19,177 bases of DNA from Candidatus Woesearchaeota archaeon (GTDB lineage Archaea > Nanobdellota > Nanobdellia > Woesearchaeales > SM23-78): the NCBI GenBank assembly GCA_019322375.1, contig JAHWIP010000018.1, forward strand, positions 1-19,177. The letters run 5' to 3'. Below the pieces are notes generated by a model. The model was given only the letters and a program-made list of their open reading frames with translations. It ran no database searches and was not told where the DNA came from. Of the stretch, positions 13,418-19,177 are shown in pieces. The translations under genes were made by a program, and so were the position numbers. How positions within the stretch are numbered: position 1 is the first letter of the stretch; each line of letters opens with the position of its first letter.

Positions 13418-14230
13418 ATGATTGTAAAAGAAGAGTTTCTGACAAAGCTAAGAAGATATTTTGGGCTGAACCTCTATGAGGTTAAGATATGGACAGCTCT
13501 TCTCTCAAGAGGGGTGAGTACTGCAGGCGAGCTGAGCGACATAGCAAATGTGCCAAGAAGCAGGAGCTATGATATTCTGGAAAGCCTGGAAAAGAAAGGG
13601 TTTGTAGTGATGAAGCTGGGCAAGCCAATTAAATACATAGCTGTGTCACCTAAAGAAGTGGTTGAGCGAGTAAAAAAGAACATGAAAACAGAGGCAGATG
13701 AGCGAGTGAAGAGATTAGAAAGCCTGAAAAAAACTGATGTTATCCAGGAACTCAATTCTCTGCACACCCAAGGGGTTGAACTAATAGAGCCAGCAGACCT
13801 GTCAGGCTCATTAAAAGGCAGACATAACTTATATAATCATCTGGAACTAACCATTAGGAATGCAGAGAAAACAGTAACCATAATGACCACAACAGAGGGT
13901 TTGGTAAGAAAAGTTGAAGGCTTAAAACCTGTTTTTGAACAGATAAAAAAGAGGGGGGCAAAAATAAGAATAGCTGCTCCAATCACAAGCAAAGACGCAG
14001 AAAAAGCAGTAAAAGACTTGGCAGGAGTAGCAGAGGTCAAACACACCACTTCAAAAGCCAGGTTTGTGATAGTTGACAGCAAAGAACTAATCTTCATGAT
14101 AATGGATGACTCAGAAGTGCACCCAACCTATGACATAGGCATCTGGATAAACACTCCTTTCTTTGCAAAAGCATTGGAAGACATGTTTGAGCTTGCATGG
14201 AAGGGCATGAAGAAGAAGGCTAAGGCTTGA
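13418..14230 (+). CDS. TrmB-family transcriptional regulator
   Basis: 270-aa DNA-binding regulator. The ATG at 13418 has a clear GGGGAGGT seven bases upstream. Residues about 8-75 form the TrmB winged helix: YFGLNLYEVKIWTALL, then GVSTAGELSDIANVPRSR as helix-turn-helix, and YDILESLEKKGFV leading to the wing. A charged helical linker follows (about 80-115). The C-terminal part (about 135-265) resembles the PLD-like effector domain of TrmB proteins, with VTIMTTTEGL and KARFVIVDSKELIFMIMDD. The sugar-binding extension of true maltose regulators is not evident, so the ligand is unknown. The gene stands alone between its own promoter and a T-rich terminator, so it may act at a distance or on its own promoter. 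Confidence 0.9.
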   Translation: MIVKEEFLTKLRRYFGLNLYEVKIWTALLSRGVSTAGELSDIANVPRSRSYDILESLEKKGFVVMKLGKPIKYIAVSPKEVVERVKKNMKTEADERVKRLESLKKTDVIQELNSLHTQGVELIEPADLSGSLKGRHNLYNHLELTIRNAEKTVTIMTTTEGLVRKVEGLKPVFEQIKKRGAKIRIAAPITSKDAEKAVKDLAGVAEVKHTTSKARFVIVDSKELIFMIMDDSEVHPTYDIGIWINTPFFAKALEDMFELAWKGMKKKAKA

Positions 14231-14231
14231 A

Positions 14232-14264
14232 TTTGTTTTTTCTTTTTTATTTCTTTTTCTTTTT
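14232..14264 (+). terminator. T-rich terminator after the TrmB-family gene
   Basis: Right after the TGA stop comes a pyrimidine tract with five T runs (5-6 T each) interrupted by single C or A bases. This is a typical archaeal intrinsic terminator and separates the regulator gene from pheS. Confidence 0.65.
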
Positions 14265-14273
14265 AACCAATAC

Positions 14274-14283
14274 TTTTAAATAC
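14274..14283 (+). promoter_or_regulatory. TATA box of the pheST operon
   Basis: TTTTAAATAC centred about 29 nt before the pheS ATG at 14308. There is no Shine-Dalgarno, so the first gene is probably leaderless. Confidence 0.6.
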
Positions 14284-14307
14284 TTTCTTAAATAACTTCT
14301 AACCAGC

Positions 14308-15864
14308 ATGAATGAGATAAAAGACTTAATCAAGACCTTGCATCCCTTGGAGAGAAAAGTAGCTCCTTTGCTTAGAAACACCTCTGTTTTTTCTGAGCTG
14401 GTCAAGAAAAGCAAACTCAAGGATGTTGAGGTTATGAGGGCTTTGCAATGGCTTCAGAACAAGAATGTATTAAAGATAAAAGAAGATGTCAAAGAGGTTA
14501 TTGTGCTTGGTAAGAATGGCAAGCAAGCCCTTGAAAAAGGCCTGCCTGAAAAGCTTTTTCTTAGCAAAATCAAGCACAAGGCAAAACTGCTTGAAAAGAT
14601 AAAAGAGGAGACAGGGCTTTCAGCCCAGGAAGTGAATGCTTGTATCGGGCTTTTAAAGGGCAAAGCAGGCATTCATGTTGGTGTTGGTAAAGTTATTAGT
14701 ATTAAAGAAAACGGCAGAAAACTTTTAGAAAGAGGCAGCCTTGAAGAGAAGTTTTTGAAAAGAATTTCATCAGAAGAAGTTGATATTAACAAGTTAAAAG
14801 AGGAAGAGAAATTTGCTTTTGAAAATCTAAAAAAAAGGAAAAACATGATTAAAACAATCCTAAAAAAGGATTGGTTTGTTATACTTACTGATATTGGGAA
14901 AAGGATTGTGCCAAAAACTAAACATGTGACAACAAGAATAGATGGTTATATTGTCAAAGGAAGACTAACCCCTGAAATGCTGAAAACAGGTTCTTGGAAA
15001 AAAGAAGAGTTCAGGGCTTATGATGTTAGTATAAATGTTCCTAGGATTGACAGAGGCAAAAGGCATTTTGTTAATCAGGCAATTGAATATATAAAGAAGA
15101 TTTGGCTGGAGATGGGCTTTGAGGAAATGACAGGGCCTATAGTGCAAACCAGTTTTTGGAATTTTGATGCCCTGTTTACTGCGCAAGACCATCCTGTTAG
15201 AGATTTGCAGGATACTTTTTTCATAAAAAAGCCTGCTCTTGGCAATCTGCCTAAGAAAGAGATTGCCCATAGAATCAAAGCAACGCATGAACATGGGTGG
15301 ACAACAGGCAGCACTGGCTGGAAATATACCTGGAAAAAAGAAGAAGCAAGAAAAAATGTTCTTAGAACACACACCACCTGCTTGTCTGCCAGAACAATAG
15401 CCAGGCTAAAGCAAGAGGATTTGCCTAAGAAATACTTCTCAATAGGAAGATGCTATAGAAATGAAACCCTTGACTACAGCCATTTATTTGAGTTCAACCA
15501 GATAGAAGGGATTGTTGTTGATGAAAATATTAATTTCAAGCACCTGGTTGGCTATCTTAAAGAGTTCTTTAAGAAAATGGGTTATGAAAAAGTCAGGGTA
15601 AGACCAGGATACTTTCCTTACACAGAGCCAAGTGCAGAAGTAGAGGTTTATGATTCTAAAAAAGGCAAATGGATGGAGCTGGCTGGCTCTGGTATTTTCA
15701 GGCCTGAACTGGTTAAGCCATTGCTTGGAAAAGCAGTGCCTGTTGCTGCCTGGGGCATGGGGCTTGGCAGGATTATAAAGATGTATTATGGTATTAATGA
15801 TTTGCGTGAGTTTTACAAGAATGATTTAAAGCAGCTAAGAGAGATAAAGGCGTGGATGAGATAA
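14308..15864 (+). CDS. pheS: Phenylalanyl-tRNA synthetase alpha subunit
   Basis: 518-aa catalytic subunit of the alpha2-beta2 class II synthetase that charges tRNA-Phe. Archaeal/eukaryotic type: residues 1-200 hold a string of winged-helix DNA/RNA-binding-like domains in place of the bacterial coiled coil. Class II motifs: motif 1 around GFEEMTGPIV (270-279) with the FDALF..QDHP stretch typical of PheS; motif 2 FSIGRCYRNETLDYSHLFEF (377-396); and motif 3 with GSGIFRPE (460-467) and GMGLGRI (483-489). The length is normal for archaeal PheS (about 500 aa). It is followed after a single base by pheT. Confidence 0.97.
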   Translation: MNEIKDLIKTLHPLERKVAPLLRNTSVFSELVKKSKLKDVEVMRALQWLQNKNVLKIKEDVKEVIVLGKNGKQALEKGLPEKLFLSKIKHKAKLLEKIKEETGLSAQEVNACIGLLKGKAGIHVGVGKVISIKENGRKLLERGSLEEKFLKRISSEEVDINKLKEEEKFAFENLKKRKNMIKTILKKDWFVILTDIGKRIVPKTKHVTTRIDGYIVKGRLTPEMLKTGSWKKEEFRAYDVSINVPRIDRGKRHFVNQAIEYIKKIWLEMGFEEMTGPIVQTSFWNFDALFTAQDHPVRDLQDTFFIKKPALGNLPKKEIAHRIKATHEHGWTTGSTGWKYTWKKEEARKNVLRTHTTCLSARTIARLKQEDLPKKYFSIGRCYRNETLDYSHLFEFNQIEGIVVDENINFKHLVGYLKEFFKKMGYEKVRVRPGYFPYTEPSAEVEVYDSKKGKWMELAGSGIFRPELVKPLLGKAVPVAAWGMGLGRIIKMYYGINDLREFYKNDLKQLREIKAWMR

Positions 15865-15865
15865 A

Positions 15866-17530
15866 ATGCCCACCATAACCTTAAACAAAAAAGTGCTGGA
15901 AAGCCTGGTTGGGAAAAAGCTTGGACTGGATGAGTTAAAAGAACGCATTGGAATGCTTGGCACTGACCTGGAAAAGATTGAAGGAAATGAAATTGTTGTA
16001 GAGGTGTTTCCTGACAGGCCTGATATGCTTTCAGAGCAGGGGTTTGCACGCGCGCTTTCTTCTTTTATCGGGGTAAAGACAGGCCTGCGAAAATATAAGG
16101 TGAACAAAGCAGAAAAAGATTACAGAGTAATAATTGATGATTCTGTTAAAAAAGTCAGGCCTTACACTGCCTGCGCTATTGTAAAGAACCTTAAGTTTGA
16201 TGATGAAAAAATAAGGGAAATCATTCAGATACAGGAAAAAATGCACATAAGTGTTGGGAGGAACAGAAAGAAATTAGCAATAGGAATTTATCCTCTTGAA
16301 GACATAACCCTGCCAATCAGGTATATGGCTAAAAAGCCTGAAGACATCAGGTTTGTTCCTTTGGAATCAATCAAAGAGATGAATGGCCTGGAGATTTTGC
16401 AAAGGCATCCTGCTGGAAGAGATTACGCACACCTGCTTGAAGGAAAAGAAGTTTTCCCAATATTCATAGATGCAAAGAATGATATTCTTTCAATGCCCCC
16501 AATAATCAACAGCCATAAGACAGGAAAAATTTCAGAAAAAACAACAAATGTGTTCATTGAATTCAGTGGATTTGATTATGAAATTTTGTCAAAAGGGTTA
16601 AACATCCTTGTGACTGCTCTTGCAGACATGGGAGGAGACATATATGAAATGAGTCTGGAGGATGGAAAAAAGAAAATCATAAGCCCTGATTTAAAGCCTG
16701 GTGAATTAAAAGCAGATACAGCTTATGTTAACAAATGGCTTGGGCTAGACTTGGGTGAAGCTGAGATTAAAAAACTAATGGAAAAAATGGGTTATGATTA
16801 TGATGATAAAAGCAAAAAAGTGCTGATACCTGCCTACAGAATGGATATCCTGCACCAAGCAGACCTTGCAGAAGACATAGCAATAGCTTATGGATATGAA
16901 AACTTTGAACCAGAAATACCAACAGTATCAACGATTGGGGAGGAAGATAAGTTTGAGGAGTTCAAAACAAGAATTGCAAACATTCTGATTGGGCTGGGCC
17001 TGATAGAAACAAACACATACAACATCACCAGCAAAGAAGAGCATAACAAAAAAATGCTTTTTGAATCAGATGTTGTTGAGCTGGAAAATGCCCTTACAAA
17101 AGAATACTCTATCCTTAGGTCATGGGTAGTTCCAAGCCTGATAAAGGTATTATCTGAGAACACCAACAGGGAATATCCTCAGAATATTTTTGAGATAGGA
17201 AGAATATTTAAGAAAGATAAAGACACAGAAACAGGAATAACTGAGAATGACAGACTGGGCGTTGCATTGTGCAGCCAGCACGCTGATTTCACCAGAATAA
17301 AGCAAGTGTTTGATGCCTTAATGAATGCTCTTGGCTTAAAGTATGATTCAAAAAAAACAGAACACGCCTCTTTCATACCTGGAAGAGCTGCAAGGATAAG
17401 TATTAAAAACAAAGGAGTTGCATACATAGGGGAAATAAACCCTCAAGCACTAGAAAACTTTAAAATAGAAATGCCTGTTGCAGGGTTTGAATTAAACCTG
17501 ACAGATCTTTATGATTTAATGAAACAATGA
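15866..17530 (+). CDS. pheT: Phenylalanyl-tRNA synthetase beta subunit
   Basis: 554-aa beta subunit, archaeal/eukaryotic size (bacterial ones are near 800 aa). Domains: an N-terminal B1 part with the FPDRPDML motif (48-55); the B3/4 editing domain (about 110-265) with HISVGRNRKKLAIGIY and SMPPIINS, which hydrolyses mischarged Tyr-tRNA; the B5 domain (about 276-345) with IPAYRMDILHQADLAEDI; and the catalytic-like B6/B7 domain to the end. The bacterial EMAP-like OB domain and the C-terminal FDX-ACB domain are absent, as expected for this type. The ATG is separated from the pheS stop by one base, so translation is coupled. Confidence 0.97.
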   Translation: MPTITLNKKVLESLVGKKLGLDELKERIGMLGTDLEKIEGNEIVVEVFPDRPDMLSEQGFARALSSFIGVKTGLRKYKVNKAEKDYRVIIDDSVKKVRPYTACAIVKNLKFDDEKIREIIQIQEKMHISVGRNRKKLAIGIYPLEDITLPIRYMAKKPEDIRFVPLESIKEMNGLEILQRHPAGRDYAHLLEGKEVFPIFIDAKNDILSMPPIINSHKTGKISEKTTNVFIEFSGFDYEILSKGLNILVTALADMGGDIYEMSLEDGKKKIISPDLKPGELKADTAYVNKWLGLDLGEAEIKKLMEKMGYDYDDKSKKVLIPAYRMDILHQADLAEDIAIAYGYENFEPEIPTVSTIGEEDKFEEFKTRIANILIGLGLIETNTYNITSKEEHNKKMLFESDVVELENALTKEYSILRSWVVPSLIKVLSENTNREYPQNIFEIGRIFKKDKDTETGITENDRLGVALCSQHADFTRIKQVFDALMNALGLKYDSKKTEHASFIPGRAARISIKNKGVAYIGEINPQALENFKIEMPVAGFELNLTDLYDLMKQ

Positions 17531-17548
17531 TGTTGTGAGGTGAACTAC

Positions 17549-18109
17549 ATGGCACGAAAAATGCAAATCGCTGTTATTGGCAGCAGCAAATCTATTTGCA
17601 CCAAAAAAGCTTATCAATTAGCAGAACAAATAGGTGAAGAAATAGCAAAAATAGGAGCAACCACCTTGACAGGCGGAGGCCACGGGGTAATGGAAGCAGC
17701 CATGAAAGGAGCAAAAAAACACAAAGGACTTACCCTTGGGATAATCCCCTGGGGCAGAATGGAGCGCCATAATAGATATTGTGATGTTGTTGTTGCCACA
17801 GGCATTGGCTGGTCAAGAGATGCTATTAATCTTAACAGTGCTGACGGAGCAGTCATTGTGGGAGGAGGAGCAGGCACCTTAAATGAGGCAACTTATGCTT
17901 ATATCGAGGACATACCTATTGTTGCTCTTATCCCCAGCGGAGGCATGGCAAAAACCCTTGCAGGAACCTATTTTGATGAAAGAAAAACAGAGATAGTCAT
18001 GGAAGCAAAAACTCCTAAGGAAGCAATTCAAAAACTGCTTAAAGAGATTAAGAAGAGAAAAAAGAGGAGTAAAAGACAGACTATTAGAGAGAAAAAAATA
18101 GATTATTAA
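17549..18109 (+). CDS. LOG-like Rossmann protein (TIGR00725/SLOG family)
   Basis: 186-aa protein of the SLOG superfamily, TIGR00725-like, related to LOG/lysine decarboxylase-like nucleotide-binding proteins. The ATG at 17549 has GAGGTGA about 5 nt upstream; an in-frame GTG at 17540 lies inside that site. Seen: MQIAVIGSS as first strand and glycine turn; TLTGGGHGVMEAA (39-51); WSRDAINLNSADGAVIVGGG (88-107) running into the family signature GGGAGTLNE (105-113); and a lysine/arginine-rich tail (about 165-183) not usual in the family. Members bind nucleotides or related ligands, and their exact activity in archaea is unknown. It is the last gene of the pheS-pheT run, 18 nt after pheT, and ends 19 bp from the convergent L14e gene. 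Confidence 0.85.
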   Translation: MARKMQIAVIGSSKSICTKKAYQLAEQIGEEIAKIGATTLTGGGHGVMEAAMKGAKKHKGLTLGIIPWGRMERHNRYCDVVVATGIGWSRDAINLNSADGAVIVGGGAGTLNEATYAYIEDIPIVALIPSGGMAKTLAGTYFDERKTEIVMEAKTPKEAIQKLLKEIKKRKKRSKRQTIREKKIDY

Positions 18110-18128
18110 AAAAGTAATAATAAAAAAA
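18110..18128 (-). terminator. AT-only spacer with T runs between convergent genes
   Basis: The 19 bp between the LOG-like gene and L14e give T runs on the minus strand (TTTTTTTATTATTACTTTTTT) directly after the L14e stop, a likely oligo-T terminator for L14e. The plus strand here is A-rich and offers no terminator for the LOG-like gene. Confidence 0.45.
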
Positions 18129-18569
18129 TTATTTCTTACCTTCTGCTTTGGGTTTTGTTGGTGTAACCTTAGACCCTGGAGTTGAAGTTGGTTTTTCTGT
18201 TTTTATTTTTTCTTCTTTAGTTTTTTTCTCAGGCACCTCTTTCACAGGCTCCTTCTTCACAGGCTCTTTCTTAACAGGCCTTGGCTTCTTCTTCCTAACC
18301 CTCTTTGGTCTTGCAGCCTTTTTCTTTGGCTTGGTCTCTTTGATATCAATGTTCAAAGTCTTGAAAACCCTGATAATCTCTGTTCCAGGAGCATTCTTAG
18401 TAACCTTTACTGTTTGGGACGTAGGCTCAAGGTGCTTAACATTGCACTTCCTCCTCCTGGTCTGCCCATCAATCAAAACATGGTTCTTGTCAAGAACATC
18501 AATTATTACACACGTCATGCCAGCATCCCTGCCAGCAATTTTAATACAAACTCTTCCAATCTGATACAT
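18129..18569 (-). CDS. rpl14e: 50S ribosomal protein L14e with long basic tail
   Basis: Large-subunit ribosomal protein of archaea and eukaryotes. The ATG at 18569 follows AGGAGG (18577-18582). Residues 1-52 match the L14e KOW/SH3-like core: YQIGRVCIKIAGRDAGM, VIIDVLDKNHVLIDG, TRRRKCNVKHLEPT. The canonical archaeal protein ends near residue 85-95, but this one runs to 146. The tail (about 80-146) is low-complexity Lys/Pro/Glu, with VKKEP repeated, and ends in KKAEGKK-like basic residues. Such a tail could contact rRNA or extend from the surface of the ribosome. Its base composition matches the neighbours, so nothing suggests transfer. It faces L34e across a 95-bp gap where cmk is usually found. 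Confidence 0.93.
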   Translation of the reverse strand: MYQIGRVCIKIAGRDAGMTCVIIDVLDKNHVLIDGQTRRRKCNVKHLEPTSQTVKVTKNAPGTEIIRVFKTLNIDIKETKPKKKAARPKRVRKKKPRPVKKEPVKKEPVKEVPEKKTKEEKIKTEKPTSTPGSKVTPTKPKAEGKK

Positions 18570-18601
18570 TTTTTAGCCTCCTAACATCCTTAGATATTGC
18601 T

Positions 18602-18621
18602 GGTTTTTGTCACCAAAAACC
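18602..18621. promoter_or_regulatory. 20-bp palindrome upstream of L14e
   Basis: GGTTTTTG-TCAC-CAAAAACC: perfect 8-bp arms and a 4-nt spacer. It sits about 33-52 nt before the L14e ATG, between a TATA-like AT-rich stretch (about 18630-18650, minus strand) and the Shine-Dalgarno. It would therefore overlap the transcription start or form a hairpin in the leader. It is either an operator or an RNA element for autoregulation by a ribosomal protein; the choice is inference. Confidence 0.5.
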
Positions 18622-18664
18622 CAATGGATATTATTTATATTAATTATATTATATTCCTATATAT

Positions 18665-18934
18665 CTATGATAATCTTGCTTCTTTCTTAAGCTTTACCCT
18701 GGCACATTTATTGCATAAAAACCCGCCATAAGGCCTGCTAGGTCTTTTCTTAGTCTTGGCAATGTTTTTTGCCTTGTTGTCCCTAAGCCTGGGAATGCCT
18801 TTTAATTCAACCCTGCACTCAGCGCATTTAGGCAGCTTAGGTTTTCTTTTTACATAAGTCTGCTTAGTCCTGCCTCCAGGCATCTTCTTCTGCACTCTTC
18901 TAAGCTTTCTTGACCTGTACCTTGGACGTGGCAT
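18665..18934 (-). CDS. rpl34e: 50S ribosomal protein L34e
   Basis: 89-aa zinc-ribbon ribosomal protein. The frame is open 38 codons further upstream, but the family start is MPRPRYRSRKLRRV, and GAGGAG precedes that ATG (18934) by 4 nt. Seen: a basic N-terminus, PGGRTKQTYVKRKPKLPKC, the first zinc knuckle CAEC (36-39 region), the family motif GIPRLR, RPSRPYGG, and the second knuckle CNKC. Length and motifs are normal. It lies 47 bp downstream of the stop of the probable DUF106 gene, as in the conserved archaeal order. Confidence 0.95.
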   Translation of the reverse strand: MPRPRYRSRKLRRVQKKMPGGRTKQTYVKRKPKLPKCAECRVELKGIPRLRDNKAKNIAKTKKRPSRPYGGFLCNKCARVKLKKEARLS

Positions 18935-18956
18935 TTTCTCCTCGAGAATAGAGGGG

Positions 18957-18966
18957 GATTTATAAA
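18957..18966 (-). promoter_or_regulatory. TATA box of L34e
   Basis: TTTATAAATC on the minus strand, centred about 28 nt before the L34e ATG and just after the stop of the upstream gene, so L34e can be transcribed on its own. The GAGGAG site also allows translation from a longer operon mRNA. Confidence 0.5.
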
Positions 18967-18981
18967 GATTGTGGATAAGAA

Positions 18982-19177
18982 CTAATAAACCTTCAACAAC
19001 TTCCTCAGCCCAATGCTTATCACTATGCTGAATATTATATATGTCCATAACCAGTTGGGTTTCCAGCCAAGCAGGCTAATATCTCCCAGGGGATAAATCT
19101 TTTTATTGCCCACAACTATTTTTTTAAGTTTTGAATCAGAAATCCTTTCTTCAGGCTGCTTGTATTTTCTTTCAGAG
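18982..19177 (-). CDS. C-terminal end of a membrane protein, probably DUF106/EMC3-like
   Basis: Partial gene running off the window edge. On the minus strand an open frame of 64 codons ends in TAG at 18984. It begins with charged sequence (SERKYKQPEERISDSKLKK), then GDISLLGWKPNWLWTYIIF, a membrane span, and the end SIGLRKLLKVY. A Leu-Gly-Trp segment, a final span and an RKLLxxY end are typical of archaeal DUF106 (EMC3/TMCO1/YidC-like insertase) proteins. In many archaea this gene lies directly before L34e, as here. The identity rests on that synteny and a short C-terminus, so it is probable but not proven. It is not a long 5' extension of L34e, since it is in another frame. Confidence 0.65.
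   Translation of the reverse strand, partial: SERKYKQPEERISDSKLKKIVVGNKKIYPLGDISLLGWKPNWLWTYIIFSIVISIGLRKLLKVY

Noticed and set aside
18570..18664. Decayed cytidylate kinase remnant
   Set aside because: All six frames are short and AT-rich, with no P-loop or other Cmk motif. The space holds promoter-like sequence only.
18935..19048. 38-residue N-terminal extension of L34e
   Set aside because: L34e proteins begin at MPRPRYRSRK, GAGGAG sits just before that ATG, and the extension overlaps the membrane-protein gene in another frame.

Overview
The window reads as a piece of an AT-rich archaeal chromosome, most likely from the DPANN group (Woesearchaeota/Pacearchaeota-like). The information-processing genes are archaeal: replication factor C small subunit, Pelota, archaeal-type PheS and PheT, ribosomal proteins L14e and L34e, and a TrmB-family regulator. 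Arginine is written mostly as AGA/AGG. Many start codons lie 24-30 nt behind a TATA-like box, as in leaderless archaeal mRNAs, while others carry a GGAGG/GGTGAT Shine-Dalgarno. The DPANN placement is inference from gene content and style, not from a marker tree.

Left edge (1-2295): the window opens inside an intein in the RFC small subunit gene. Only the intein C-terminus and the C-extein are present. An M42-type metallopeptidase gene follows, tail to tail with RFC, and then a gene for a secreted Gly-Tyr-rich repeat protein.

Centre left (2398-10664, all minus strand): six envelope genes in a row. In transcription order they encode a single-span membrane protein, a five-span membrane protein with a charged cytoplasmic coiled coil and an extracellular domain, and four lipoproteins with clear lipoboxes. 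The four lipoproteins are paralogues, and the ectodomain of the five-span protein ends in a similar segment. I know of no named system that matches. It looks like an uncharacterised surface complex and is the best candidate here for an undescribed system.

Centre right (10746-13266): an unrecognised 157-aa protein is divergent from pelota. Pelota overlaps by 19 bp a gene for a protein closely resembling the ArmA/Rmt/FmrO family of 16S rRNA methyltransferases, known mainly as bacterial aminoglycoside-resistance enzymes. The coupling to a ribosome-rescue factor suggests a housekeeping or surveillance role.

Right (13418-18109, plus strand): a TrmB-family regulator with its own promoter and T-rich terminator, then a compact pheS-pheT-LOG-like operon.

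Right edge (18129-19177, minus strand): L14e with a long Lys/Pro/Glu tail, L34e, and the C-terminal end of what is probably the DUF106/EMC3-like membrane protein. This is the conserved archaeal DUF106-L34e-Cmk-L14e neighbourhood, but the cytidylate kinase gene normally between L34e and L14e is missing and a 95-bp spacer takes its place.

No rRNA, tRNA, CRISPR array or insertion sequence was seen. No gene-free stretch exceeds about 200 bp.
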